Part shown: piece after piece, positions 1 through 5,223 of the stretch | How positions within the stretch are numbered: the stretch's first letter is position 1 | How the letters are laid out: each line of letters opens with the position of its first letter | Assembly: GCA_001803705.1 (NCBI GenBank) | Contig: MHDY01000163.1 | Span: 1-7,426 of the forward strand | Source of the DNA: Nitrospirae bacterium GWC2_56_14 | Lineage (GTDB): Bacteria > Nitrospirota > UBA9217 | Reading direction: 5' to 3' | Length of the DNA: 7,426 nucleotides | Made by a program: the position numbers and the translations under genes | The notes under the pieces: generated by a model | What the model saw: only the letters and a program-made list of their open reading frames with translations | Database searches by the model: none | Told to the model about the DNA's origin: nothing

Positions 1-1
1 G

Positions 2-616
2 ATCGCAGCGGGACCGGCCACGATTGCCGAGCTGCTCCTCACGATCGCGAGGGAGCACCCTGCCCTTTCCAGCCTGCTTTCGCAGGGACGGGTCATGACC
101 GCCCTGAACCATGAGCTGGTGAAACCCGATGCGCGCATCAAGGACGGCGATGAAGTGGCGCTGATGCCGCCCTTCTCCGGCGGCGGCAGCGCTGCGGGGC
201 AGATCCGCATCCAGCATGAGTTGTTCTCGCTTGACGAAGAAATTGACCGACTGAAGCGCTCATCCAACGCCATCGGGGCCATCGTCACGTTCCTCGGCAC
301 CACCCGCGACATCTCGCGCGGCACCGAAGTGTCCCAGCTCCAGTTCGAGCATTACCCGGGTATGGCGGAGAAGCAGCTTGCGGAGATCAGGGAGCGGGCC
401 ATGAAGGAGCTGGGGGCGATCGATGTAACGATCATTCACCGTGTAGGGACAATACCGGTGGGAGAGAACATTGTGCTGATCGCAGCCGCCTCAAGCCATC
501 GCGACGAGGCCTTTAAGGCATGCCGGTTCTGTATTGACGAGTTAAAACGGATCACGCCCATCTGGAAACGGGAAACAACAAAGGACGGGGAGGTCTGGGT
601 GGAGGAACATCCGTGA
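2..616 (+). CDS. moaDE: MoaD-MoaE fusion, molybdopterin synthase (5'-truncated by window edge)
   Basis: Molybdopterin synthase inserts two sulfurs into cyclic pyranopterin monophosphate to make molybdopterin in the cytoplasm. The open frame runs from base 2, before the ATG at 95, and the upstream codons (IAAGPATIAELL, then EHPALSSLL) read as the MoaD ubiquitin-like fold, so 95 is not the true start. MoaD continues through LNHELV and KDGDEVALMPPFSGGG (glycine codons 179-187). MoaE follows in the same frame without a stop: GAIVTFLGTTRD, FEHYPGMAEK, HRVGTIPVGE, SSHRDEAFKACR, and LKRITPIWKRE. The two lysines of that last motif (codons 545-547 and 566-568) match E. coli MoaE Lys119 and Lys126. The MoaE part is complete and ends WVEEHP. 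MoaD normally ends in a free Gly-Gly that carries the thiocarboxylate, so the fusion presumably needs proteolysis after the glycines, as known for mycobacterial MoaX. The 5' end and promoter lie outside the window. Confidence 0.95.
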   Translation: MAAGPATIAELLLTIAREHPALSSLLSQGRVMTALNHELVKPDARIKDGDEVALMPPFSGGGSAAGQIRIQHELFSLDEEIDRLKRSSNAIGAIVTFLGTTRDISRGTEVSQLQFEHYPGMAEKQLAEIRERAMKELGAIDVTIIHRVGTIPVGENIVLIAAASSHRDEAFKACRFCIDELKRITPIWKRETTKDGEVWVEEHP

Positions 617-618
617 AG

Positions 619-714
619 CAGAAGCCAGGAGTCAGTAGTCAGGAGCCAGAATTAAGTAGAAAAACCAGAAGCGAAGCCCGCGAATTTCTCCTGGCTCCTG
701 ACTCCTGGCTTCTG
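619..714. repeat. Imperfect inverted repeat between convergent genes (CCAGGAGTCAGGAGCCAG family)
   Basis: The left arm at 619-634 (CAGAAGCCAGGAGTCA) is an exact reverse complement of 699-714. After a 7-nt insertion (635-641), 642-649 (GGAGCCAG) pairs with 691-698. The left arm therefore holds a small internal duplication (GTCAGTAGTCAGG) that the right arm lacks. The repeat fills nearly the whole gap between the stop of moaDE (616) and the stop of the merR-type gene (725). It could form a long hairpin in both transcripts and act as a weak bidirectional terminator or 3' stabiliser, but no clean U-tract follows on either strand. Whether it is a dispersed family cannot be judged from this window. 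Confidence 0.75.
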
Positions 715-724
715 AATTCTGAGA

Positions 725-1147
725 TTATTGTTTCTTCGCTGCTTTTTTTCCGCTTTTCAAAAACACCACGCAGGTCGTACAATCGTTCTCCATACGGCAA
801 CGGGTCGTTTCCCAGCAGGGCTTGCCCTTGTCCGTAAAGGCCGTGCAGACCACCCGCCGTTCGTCGGGGCACTCCTTGATGTCCCAGCAGGGCGCGTAGT
901 CAAGGAGCTTCTTGATGCCTTCGATGCTGATCTTCTTTGTGTGGATCAGCTCCCGGATGCAGCGCAGCCACTTGATGTCGTTCTCGGTATACAAGCGGTT
1001 CCTGCGCTCGCGCGTCGGCAGGATCAGGCCGTGCTTCTCGTAAAGCCGCAGGGTCTGCGCGGTCGTTCCCACCAGTTTCGCCGCCACACCCATGGTGTAA
1101 AGGGGAGCATCTTTGTCTTTGAGAATATCCAGGCTATCCACTACCAT
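725..1147 (-). CDS. MerR-family transcriptional regulator with Cys-rich C-terminal domain
   Basis: A 140-aa protein. Residues about 16-85 are a MerR-type winged helix: YTMGVAAKLVGTTAQTLRLYE, then HGLILPTR, RLYTENDIKWLRCIREL and the helix ISIEGIKKLLD. In place of a long dimerisation coiled coil, residues 87-126 carry seven cysteines (87, 93, 101, 111, 117, 123, 126), with two CW motifs (CWDIKEC and CWETTRC) and a final CTTC. This resembles small 'two-CW' type Cys domains and suggests metal, Fe-S or thiol redox sensing, which is inference. The tail is Lys-rich. The ATG overlaps the ccdA stop by 7 nt (bases 1141-1147) and has no strong SD of its own, so translation is probably coupled to ccdA. 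The targets are unknown; autoregulation of the ccdA promoter is the simplest guess. Confidence 0.92.
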   Translation of the reverse strand: MVVDSLDILKDKDAPLYTMGVAAKLVGTTAQTLRLYEKHGLILPTRERRNRLYTENDIKWLRCIRELIHTKKISIEGIKKLLDYAPCWDIKECPDERRVVCTAFTDKGKPCWETTRCRMENDCTTCVVFLKSGKKAAKKQ

Positions 1148-1893
1148 AGGTTTTTTATTCTCTCCCAGAAAGTAACCGAATATGAGGTCAGGAGCGTCAT
1201 GCTGTTCGTGATAAGCAGGAGCCCCATAATGATCAGAATAACGCCGCTGATGATCTTAACCGCCTTTAAATGCGGCTTCAACTTGCGTGAGTGCGTCAGG
1301 AACTCGCCGATCGCCAGTGCGGAAAGAATAAAAGGAATGCCCAGGCCGAGCGAATAGAACATGAGCAGCACCATGCCCCTGCCCAGGGTGTCGGCTTCCA
1401 TGGCAAGGGTCAGTACCGATCCCAGGAACGGCCCGGTACAAGGTGTCCAGCCTGCGCCGAAGATCATCCCCACGATGACCGTGCCGATATACCCTGCAGG
1501 CCGGGTCTTGAGCTGCAGCCTTGCCTCACGCTGCAGGAACGGGATGTTTATCACGTCCATGACAAACACGCCCATGATGATGATCAGGACGCCGCCGACG
1601 ACCCTGATGACATCCAGATACTGGGTCAGGACCTGGCCCATGAAGCTCGCCGTGGCGCCCAGCAGCACGAAAATGATCGAAAACCCGGCCACGAATGCCA
1701 GCGAATGCCGCAGGGTGGTCCGCACGTTCTTTTTTTGCGCGTCCTGGCTCACCAGCTCTTCATAGCTGATGCCGGTGATGTAGGAAACGTAGGAAGGGAT
1801 GAGCGGGAGGATGCACGGCGAGGCGAATGACACCAGACCCATGAGCAGCGAGAACATCAGAGCATACAGCGTCAATCCCTGAGAAAGGTCCAT
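1141..1893 (-). CDS. ccdA: CcdA/DsbD-family inner-membrane thiol-disulfide transporter
   Basis: A 250-aa polytopic membrane protein of the cytochrome c biogenesis CcdA (DsbD transmembrane) family. The family passes electrons from cytoplasmic thioredoxin across the inner membrane to periplasmic thiol proteins, for example for apocytochrome c haem attachment. About six membrane segments are visible (near residues 6-30, 65-86, 95-115, 135-160, 172-195, 210-232). The redox cysteines sit in the two family motifs, SFASPCILPLIPSY (Cys27) and GWTPCTGPFLGS (Cys152). The length is normal for stand-alone CcdA, with no fused thioredoxin domain. The ATG is supported by a GGGAG SD 8 nt upstream, and a sigma70-like promoter lies 40-75 nt further up. 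It is the first gene of a two-gene operon with the overlapping MerR-type regulator. The electron acceptor is not encoded here. Confidence 0.95.
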   Translation of the reverse strand: MDLSQGLTLYALMFSLLMGLVSFASPCILPLIPSYVSYITGISYEELVSQDAQKKNVRTTLRHSLAFVAGFSIIFVLLGATASFMGQVLTQYLDVIRVVGGVLIIIMGVFVMDVINIPFLQREARLQLKTRPAGYIGTVIVGMIFGAGWTPCTGPFLGSVLTLAMEADTLGRGMVLLMFYSLGLGIPFILSALAIGEFLTHSRKLKPHLKAVKIISGVILIIMGLLLITNSMTLLTSYSVTFWERIKNLW

Positions 1894-1935
1894 GAATCAA
1901 ACTCCCTTATAAGCCGTGGAAAAGATGAGTGGTGC

Positions 1936-1965
1936 ATCATACCAAAGCTTAATCCGGTGAGTCAA
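1936..1965 (-). promoter_or_regulatory. Sigma70-type promoter for ccdA-merR
   Basis: On the minus strand TTGACT (1965-1960) is followed after 18 nt by TATGAT (1941-1936). Each hexamer matches the consensus at five of six positions. The predicted start is near 1929, giving a leader of about 35 nt that includes the SD. Spacing is 18 nt, not the 19-20 nt typical of promoters activated by MerR proteins, and no convincing dyad is seen in the spacer. Confidence 0.65.
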
Positions 1966-2071
1966 GGAAAACTTTTATAAACTGTGGTTATATATCAGTT
2001 GCCGCTGCGTTTTGTAACGATTGGTCCGGCGGACTGAACGTATTTAGAACGGCCGAACAGCCATTTTTTTA

Positions 2072-2101
2072 TTGACAGAATCTGCCTATTTTTAGTATTC
2101 T
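2072..2101 (+). promoter_or_regulatory. Probable promoter for fchA-folD
   Basis: A perfect -35 TTGACA (2072-2077) lies 18 nt upstream of TATTCT (2096-2101). The alternative -10 TAGTAT (2093-2098) has a 15-nt spacer. A T-rich stretch flanks the -35. The predicted start near 2108 gives a short leader containing AGGAGG at 2126-2131. The -10 is weak, so the promoter may need an activator or be modest in strength. A small perfect palindrome, GTCCGGCGGAC (2024-2034), lies upstream in the same divergent intergenic region. Confidence 0.5.
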
Positions 2102-2143
2102 TGCAGTCCCACAGAATACTTTCAGAGGAGGCATTTGATAACA

Positions 2144-2770
2144 ATGTATATAGACCAGCCTGTACGCCATTTTATGGACAAGCTTGCCAGCAAATCTCCG
2201 GAACCGGGCGGAGGCAGCGTGGCAGCGCTCACGGGCGCGCTTGGCGCGGCACTCGTCAGCATGGTGGCAAATCTGACGCTCGGCAAGGAAAAGTACAAGG
2301 ACGTGCAGCCGCAGATCGAGGCTCTGCTCGCGGAATCGGAAAAACTCCGAACGGAGATGCAGGACCTGATCCAGAAAGACACCGAAGCCTACGGCGCGCT
2401 GTCCGCCGTATACAAGATGCCGAAGAACACGGACGCGGAAAAGGCGGCCCGGACGGCAACCATGCAGGAGGCGCTTAAAAAAGCCTGCCAGGTGCCTTTC
2501 GAGATCGGGATCAAATCGCTGGAGGTCGCGAAGCTCGCTGAACGGGCCGCCGACATCGGCAACGTCGGAGCGGTAAGCGATGCCGGCGTGGCGGTGCTGC
2601 TCGCCCAGGCCTGCGCCCAGAGCTCGGCGCTCAACGTCAAGATCAACGTCAACAGCATCAAGGACGAAGCGTACAACAAAGAAACCTGGACGCGCATGCA
2701 GGACGTGCTGAAGCAGGTGGCGGCACTGGAAAAGAGCGTGATGGAAACGACGTATAAAAAGATGGGGTAG
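2144..2770 (+). CDS. fchA: Methenyltetrahydrofolate cyclohydrolase / formimidoyl-THF cyclodeaminase family protein
   Basis: A 208-aa protein of the FTCD_C (cyclodeaminase/cyclohydrolase) family, all-helical and cytoplasmic. Family marks are an N-terminal VRHFMDKLASKSPEPGGGSV (the PGGGSVAA loop is the signature), the helix GALGAALVSMVANLTLGKEKY, a central DTEAYGALSAVYKMPK, and the C-terminal AADIGNVGAVSDAGVAV segment. Members either hydrolyse 5,10-methenyl-THF to 10-formyl-THF (FchA) or deaminate 5-formimino-THF. With folD directly downstream and no histidine or purine catabolic gene in view, the cyclohydrolase role is more likely. ATG 2144 is chosen because MYIDQPV matches the usual start of the family. 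An in-frame TTG at 2135 sits only 3 nt from AGGAGG (2126-2131), whereas the ATG is 12 nt away, longer than usual. Length is normal and no frameshift is seen. Confidence 0.92.
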   Translation: MYIDQPVRHFMDKLASKSPEPGGGSVAALTGALGAALVSMVANLTLGKEKYKDVQPQIEALLAESEKLRTEMQDLIQKDTEAYGALSAVYKMPKNTDAEKAARTATMQEALKKACQVPFEIGIKSLEVAKLAERAADIGNVGAVSDAGVAVLLAQACAQSSALNVKINVNSIKDEAYNKETWTRMQDVLKQVAALEKSVMETTYKKMG

Positions 2771-2856
2771 TATGGAGCAAGCCGACCGTGGCGTAAGTGA
2801 CGGCAACATGGTTGCCTCGGTCCAAATTTATAAAATGTAAAATGGAGAAGAATACC

Positions 2857-3708
2857 ATGGCGGCAAAACTATTGACGGGCAAAGAAGTGGCGCAGAAGAT
2901 GGACCAGGACATTCAGAAGGACGTCCTGGAGCTCAAGGCAAAAGGCATCAATCCGGCGCTTCGGATCATGATCGTGGGCGAAGCGGAAGATTCCGTCTAT
3001 TACGCGAACAGCGCAAAGAAGATGGCCGAAAAGAACGGCATCCTCTGCGAGATCGAACAGCTTGCCGGCACTCTGAGCCAGGACGAGTTCGTGAACATCC
3101 TGAAACAGCGGAATGCCGACAAGAACATCCACGGCATCATCGTGATGCGGCCGTTCCCGAAACAGATCAGCGAGGATGTGGTGAAGTATGTGCTTTCCCC
3201 GGAAAAGGATGTTGACTGCTTCAACCCGGTGAATGCCGGCAAGATCATGGCAGGCGACATGACCGGCTTTCCCCCGGCGACGCCGCAGGCCGTTATGGAG
3301 ATGCTCCGGTTCTATGAGATCCCCATGTCGGGCAAAGATGCGGTGGTCATCGGCCGCTCCATGGTCGTCGGAAAACCTATGTCCATGCTGCTCCTGGGAG
3401 AGAACGCCACGGTCACGGTCTGTCATTCGAAAACAAAGGACCTGCCCGGCGTATGCAAGCGGGCCGATATCGTCGTGGCAGCCATCGGCAGGGCAAAGAT
3501 GATCACGGCGGATTACATCAAACCGGGCGCCACAGTCATGGATGTAGGCATCAATCCCGAAGGCGATAAGTTCGTCGGCGACGTGAACACCGAGGCGGTC
3601 AAGGAAGTCGCCGGGGCCATCACGCCGGTCCCGGGCGGCGTCGGCACGGTCACGACCCGCGTACTGTTGAAGCACGTGGTAAAAGCGGCGAAGCTGCAGA
3701 ATCAGTAA
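2857..3708 (+). CDS. folD: FolD-type methylenetetrahydrofolate dehydrogenase, probably lacking cyclohydrolase activity
   Basis: A 283-aa protein with the two FolD domains. The N-terminal catalytic part is followed by a Rossmann NADP-binding part with VVIGRSMVVGKPMSMLL (residues 163-179), MDVGIN and the C-terminal ITPVPGGVGTVTT. It oxidises 5,10-methylene-THF to methenyl-THF. Gap-free alignment with remembered E. coli FolD around VG...SxxY shows Tyr49 kept, but the catalytic Lys (E. coli Lys54) is Ala53. The Gln of VQLPLP (E. coli Gln98) is Met97 in VMRPFP. The Asp of KDVD (Asp120) is kept. Loss of Lys and Gln argues against cyclohydrolase activity, which FchA upstream would supply. Start 2857 is preferred (GGAGAAG 6 nt upstream, normal FolD N-terminus MAAKLLTGKE) over in-frame ATG 2842 or GTG 2797. 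It lies 86 nt after fchA with no internal terminator, so cotranscription is likely. Confidence 0.94.
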   Translation: MAAKLLTGKEVAQKMDQDIQKDVLELKAKGINPALRIMIVGEAEDSVYYANSAKKMAEKNGILCEIEQLAGTLSQDEFVNILKQRNADKNIHGIIVMRPFPKQISEDVVKYVLSPEKDVDCFNPVNAGKIMAGDMTGFPPATPQAVMEMLRFYEIPMSGKDAVVIGRSMVVGKPMSMLLLGENATVTVCHSKTKDLPGVCKRADIVVAAIGRAKMITADYIKPGATVMDVGINPEGDKFVGDVNTEAVKEVAGAITPVPGGVGTVTTRVLLKHVVKAAKLQNQ

Positions 3709-3712
3709 GGCA

Positions 3713-3742
3713 GGGTGCAGGGTCCGGGGTCCAGGGGTCAGG
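3713..3742 (+). repeat. Degenerate G-rich heptamer repeat with G-quadruplex pattern
   Basis: Four tandem heptamers (GGGTGCA, GGGTCCG, GGGTCCA, GGGGTCA) begin 5 nt after the folD stop. Four runs of three or four G, separated by 3-4 nt, fit the classical intramolecular G-quadruplex rule on the mRNA-like strand. Together with CCTGG further on (3748-3752) the tract can also pair locally. Possible roles are 3'-end stabilisation or transcriptional pausing ahead of the terminator at 3786. Function is inference. Confidence 0.55.
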
Positions 3743-3785
3743 AAAACCTGGACTCAGGAGATATATCCACCGTTCCAAACAAGAC

Positions 3786-3819
3786 AAACCGGAAGGCTTC
3801 GTGCCTTTCGGTTTTTTTT
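3786..3819 (+). terminator. Rho-independent terminator of fchA-folD
   Basis: AAACCGGAAGGC (3786-3797) pairs with GCCTTTCGGTTT (3803-3814) around a TTCGT loop, with a single G-U wobble. It is followed by a run of eight T (3812-3819). It lies 78 nt after the folD stop. Confidence 0.88.
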
Positions 3820-3832
3820 ATTACACTTTGTC

Positions 3833-3877
3833 GATGGTCTTGTAAGAAGTTCCCAGTGCTGTCATTGCGAGGATCGC
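3833..3877 (+). repeat. Degenerate half copy of the 144-bp palindromic element
   Basis: GATGGTCTTGTAAGAAGT and GTCATTGCGAGGA (3861-3873) match the left half of the full element starting at 3908, with several substitutions. The sequence after 3874 no longer follows the element, so this is a truncated or decayed copy immediately upstream of a nearly intact one. Confidence 0.6.
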
Positions 3878-3907
3878 CTTTAGCCTGGACAAGATCGTGT
3901 AATGACT

Positions 3908-4051
3908 GATGGTCTCGTAAGAAGTCTCCTCTGCCGTCATTGCGAGGAGCGGAGCGACGCGGCAATCTCGTTTTTTCAGGCGGTTACAAACTGCGAGATT
4001 GCTTCGCTTTGCTCGCAAAGACGGCTTAAAGAACTTTTTTACGAACACATC
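3908..4051. mobile_element. 144-bp palindromic MITE-like element, copy A
   Basis: The whole unit is an imperfect inverted repeat. The left end GATGGTCTCGTAAGAAGT mirrors the right end TTTTTTACGAACACATC. The inner arms GCCGTCATTGCGAG and GGCAATCTCG mirror GCGAGATTGCTTCG and CTCGCAAAGACGGC. Copy B (5040-5182) differs by three substitutions and one T. An exact 7-bp direct repeat AATGACT flanks the unit (3901-3907 and 4052-4058), a candidate target-site duplication. Translation yields HCEERSDAAI-type peptides, which are common spurious ORFs from this widespread repeat class. There is no transposase, so any movement would need one supplied in trans. Confidence 0.75.
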
Positions 4052-4057
4052 AATGAC

Positions 4058-4085
4058 TGGATTCCCGTTTGCACGGGTTTGACGG
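4058..4085 (-). repeat. CGTCATTCCCG...CGGGAATCCA repeat, half copy
   Basis: The reverse complement matches 5223-5250 at 26 of 28 positions (CCGTCA, CCCGTGCAAACGGGAATCCA). Weaker similarity continues to about 4105, against 5201-5222. CCCGTTTGCACGGG is itself a small palindrome. The repeat abuts copy A of the 144-bp element, and only one arm of the longer palindrome seen at 5224-5340 is present. Confidence 0.65.
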
Positions 4086-4145
4086 TATCTGCAGATTTTC
4101 GATTTCCTACAAACTCATCATTTTTCCCAATTCCCAAAAACGTAA

Positions 4146-4184
4146 CAAAAAAAACTTGACAGAACATGCCGGACGCTATATAAA
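4146..4184 (+). promoter_or_regulatory. Strong sigma70-type promoter for the small barrel gene
   Basis: A perfect -35 TTGACA (4156-4161), a 17-nt spacer and a -10 TATAAA (4179-4184) are preceded by an A-tract (4147-4154) that could serve as an UP element. The predicted start near 4191 leaves a leader of about 150 nt before ATG 4340. No known riboswitch pattern was recognised in that leader. It contains only a small GCAT-GTGG-ATGC hairpin (4201-4212). Confidence 0.72.
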
Positions 4185-4339
4185 TATTCAAGATACAAAT
4201 GCATGTGGATGCGCTTTTCTGCAACTCTTATTATGGGAGGTGGTTAAGGACTTCAACGTAGAGATGTCATGAATGCTTTTTTCAGTTCTGCTCCATTTTT
4301 TGTAGATTCAAAATTCGAATTATAAAAGGAGAGACTAAG

Positions 4340-4903
4340 ATGAAAAGACTTGTTATTATCGCATTAGCACTTGTACTGGTAGCCGGTATCGGAATCGGAA
4401 CTGCATCAGCGGCAAACAGCCTGGAGCAGGGCAACATAAGCATCGGCGTGGGAATGGGAGACAGCTATTTCAACCATAGCAATGAGTTCGTCTCTGGTGA
4501 CATTATGAACCTTAGTGCTCGGTATTTAATCACAAAAGACCTTGCTATCGTAGGCGGATTCGGATTCGAAGTCGGTGGCGGTGATATCGATTCCACGTAT
4601 TTCAGCTTCACCGGCGGTGTGCGGAAATATCTGTCGACTGCTGATTTCGCGCCTTTTGTCGGAGGACAGCTTACTTACGCCGCTTATGAAGAAGAGAACA
4701 ACCTGGGCGTTACGACTGTCGATCAGAGCCTCATTGATCTTTCCGCAATGTTCGGCGCGGAATATTTCGTGGGTCCTAAGTTCAGCCTCGAGGGTTCAGT
4801 AGGCATTGGTTTTGGTCAGTTCAATGACGACGTCAACGTCAACAGCGATAGGACCGTTTTCGGCACCCGTTCCGTAGGTGTGAAGGCGAATTTTTATTTC
4901 TAA
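4340..4903 (+). CDS. Small outer-membrane beta-barrel protein (OmpX/OmpW-like size)
   Basis: A 187-aa protein with a clear Sec signal peptide (MKR, a hydrophobic core at residues 4-20, likely cleavage after TASA-A near residue 25). The mature part has about eight amphipathic strands: GNISIGVGM, MNLSARYLI, LAIVGGFGFEVG, YFSFTGGVRKYL, FAPFVGGQLTYAAY, LIDLSAMFGAEYFV, FSLEGSVGIGFGQF and the final SVGVKANFYF. The terminal Phe with alternating aromatics is the BAM recognition pattern, so an eight-stranded barrel in the outer membrane is likely. Substrate and role are unknown; it could be a structural, adhesive or small-molecule channel protein. The start is set by AGGAG 8 nt upstream. It is monocistronic, with a strong promoter (4146-4184) and perfect terminator (4932-4965). 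It is bracketed by two copies of the 144-bp palindromic element. Confidence 0.87.
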   Translation: MKRLVIIALALVLVAGIGIGTASAANSLEQGNISIGVGMGDSYFNHSNEFVSGDIMNLSARYLITKDLAIVGGFGFEVGGGDIDSTYFSFTGGVRKYLSTADFAPFVGGQLTYAAYEEENNLGVTTVDQSLIDLSAMFGAEYFVGPKFSLEGSVGIGFGQFNDDVNVNSDRTVFGTRSVGVKANFYF

Positions 4904-4931
4904 ACAGGCCTGAAACGCTGCTTCAATTTAT

Positions 4932-4965
4932 AACCCGGAAAGCTTAAAGCTTTCCGGGTTTTTTT
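4932..4965 (+). terminator. Rho-independent terminator of the small barrel gene
   Basis: A perfect 13-bp stem, AACCCGGAAAGCT (4932-4944) with AGCTTTCCGGGTT (4948-4960), closes a TAA loop. It is followed by a T-run to 4965 and lies 29 nt after the stop codon. Confidence 0.93.
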
Positions 4966-5039
4966 ATGCCTGCATGTTCGTCAGTCTGAAAGTGATGGAT
5001 GGAGAAGCGTAAGGGCGGGAACTATTCAGATTGAAGGCT

Positions 5040-5182
5040 GATGGTCTCGTAAGAAGTCTCCTCTGCCGTCATTGCGAGGAGCGGAGCGACGCGGCAATCT
5101 CGTTTTTTCTGGCGGTTACGAACTGCGAGATTGCTTCGCTTTGCTCGCAAAGACGGCTTAAAGGACTTTTTACGAACACATC
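5040..5182. mobile_element. 143-bp palindromic MITE-like element, copy B
   Basis: Direct-orientation copy of the element at 3908-4051, with three substitutions and one fewer T in the right-hand T/A tract. It has the same palindromic architecture and GATG/CATC ends. The flanks AAGGCT (5034-5039) and AAGGTT (5183-5188) form a one-mismatch candidate target-site duplication. A frame opening at 5031 through this unit encodes only repeat-derived peptide and is not a gene. Confidence 0.74.
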
Positions 5183-5223
5183 AAGGTTGATACAGTCGCG
5201 AAAAATCGAATTGCCGCATATTC

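Noticed and set aside
95..616. ATG at 95 as the start of a stand-alone MoaE-like gene
   Set aside because: Upstream in-frame codons from base 2 continue the MoaD domain, so the gene begins outside the window.
728..1357. 209-aa plus-strand frame opposite merR and ccdA
   Set aside because: Antisense shadow of two clear family members; the peptide has no family pattern.
1936..1965. MerR-type operator within the ccdA promoter spacer
   Set aside because: The spacer is 18 nt, not 19-20, and its halves match as a dyad at only a few positions.
2135..2143. TTG at 2135 as the fchA start
   Set aside because: It lies only 3 nt from AGGAGG, and the family N-terminus aligns with the ATG at 2144.
2069..2809. 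246-aa minus-strand frame opposite fchA
   Set aside because: Antisense shadow; composition is Arg/His/Leu-rich and it overlaps the fchA promoter.
2797..2856. GTG 2797 or ATG 2842 as the folD start
   Set aside because: The SD at 2844-2850 serves ATG 2857, and FolD proteins normally begin with M-x-AK-L/I-x-GK.
2869..3675. 268-aa minus-strand frame opposite folD
   Set aside because: Antisense shadow caused by GC-rich codon use; His/Asp-rich composition and no domain.
3902..4159. 85-aa plus-strand frame containing HCEERSDAAI
   Set aside because: It runs through the 144-bp palindromic repeat; such peptides are well-known spurious ORFs.
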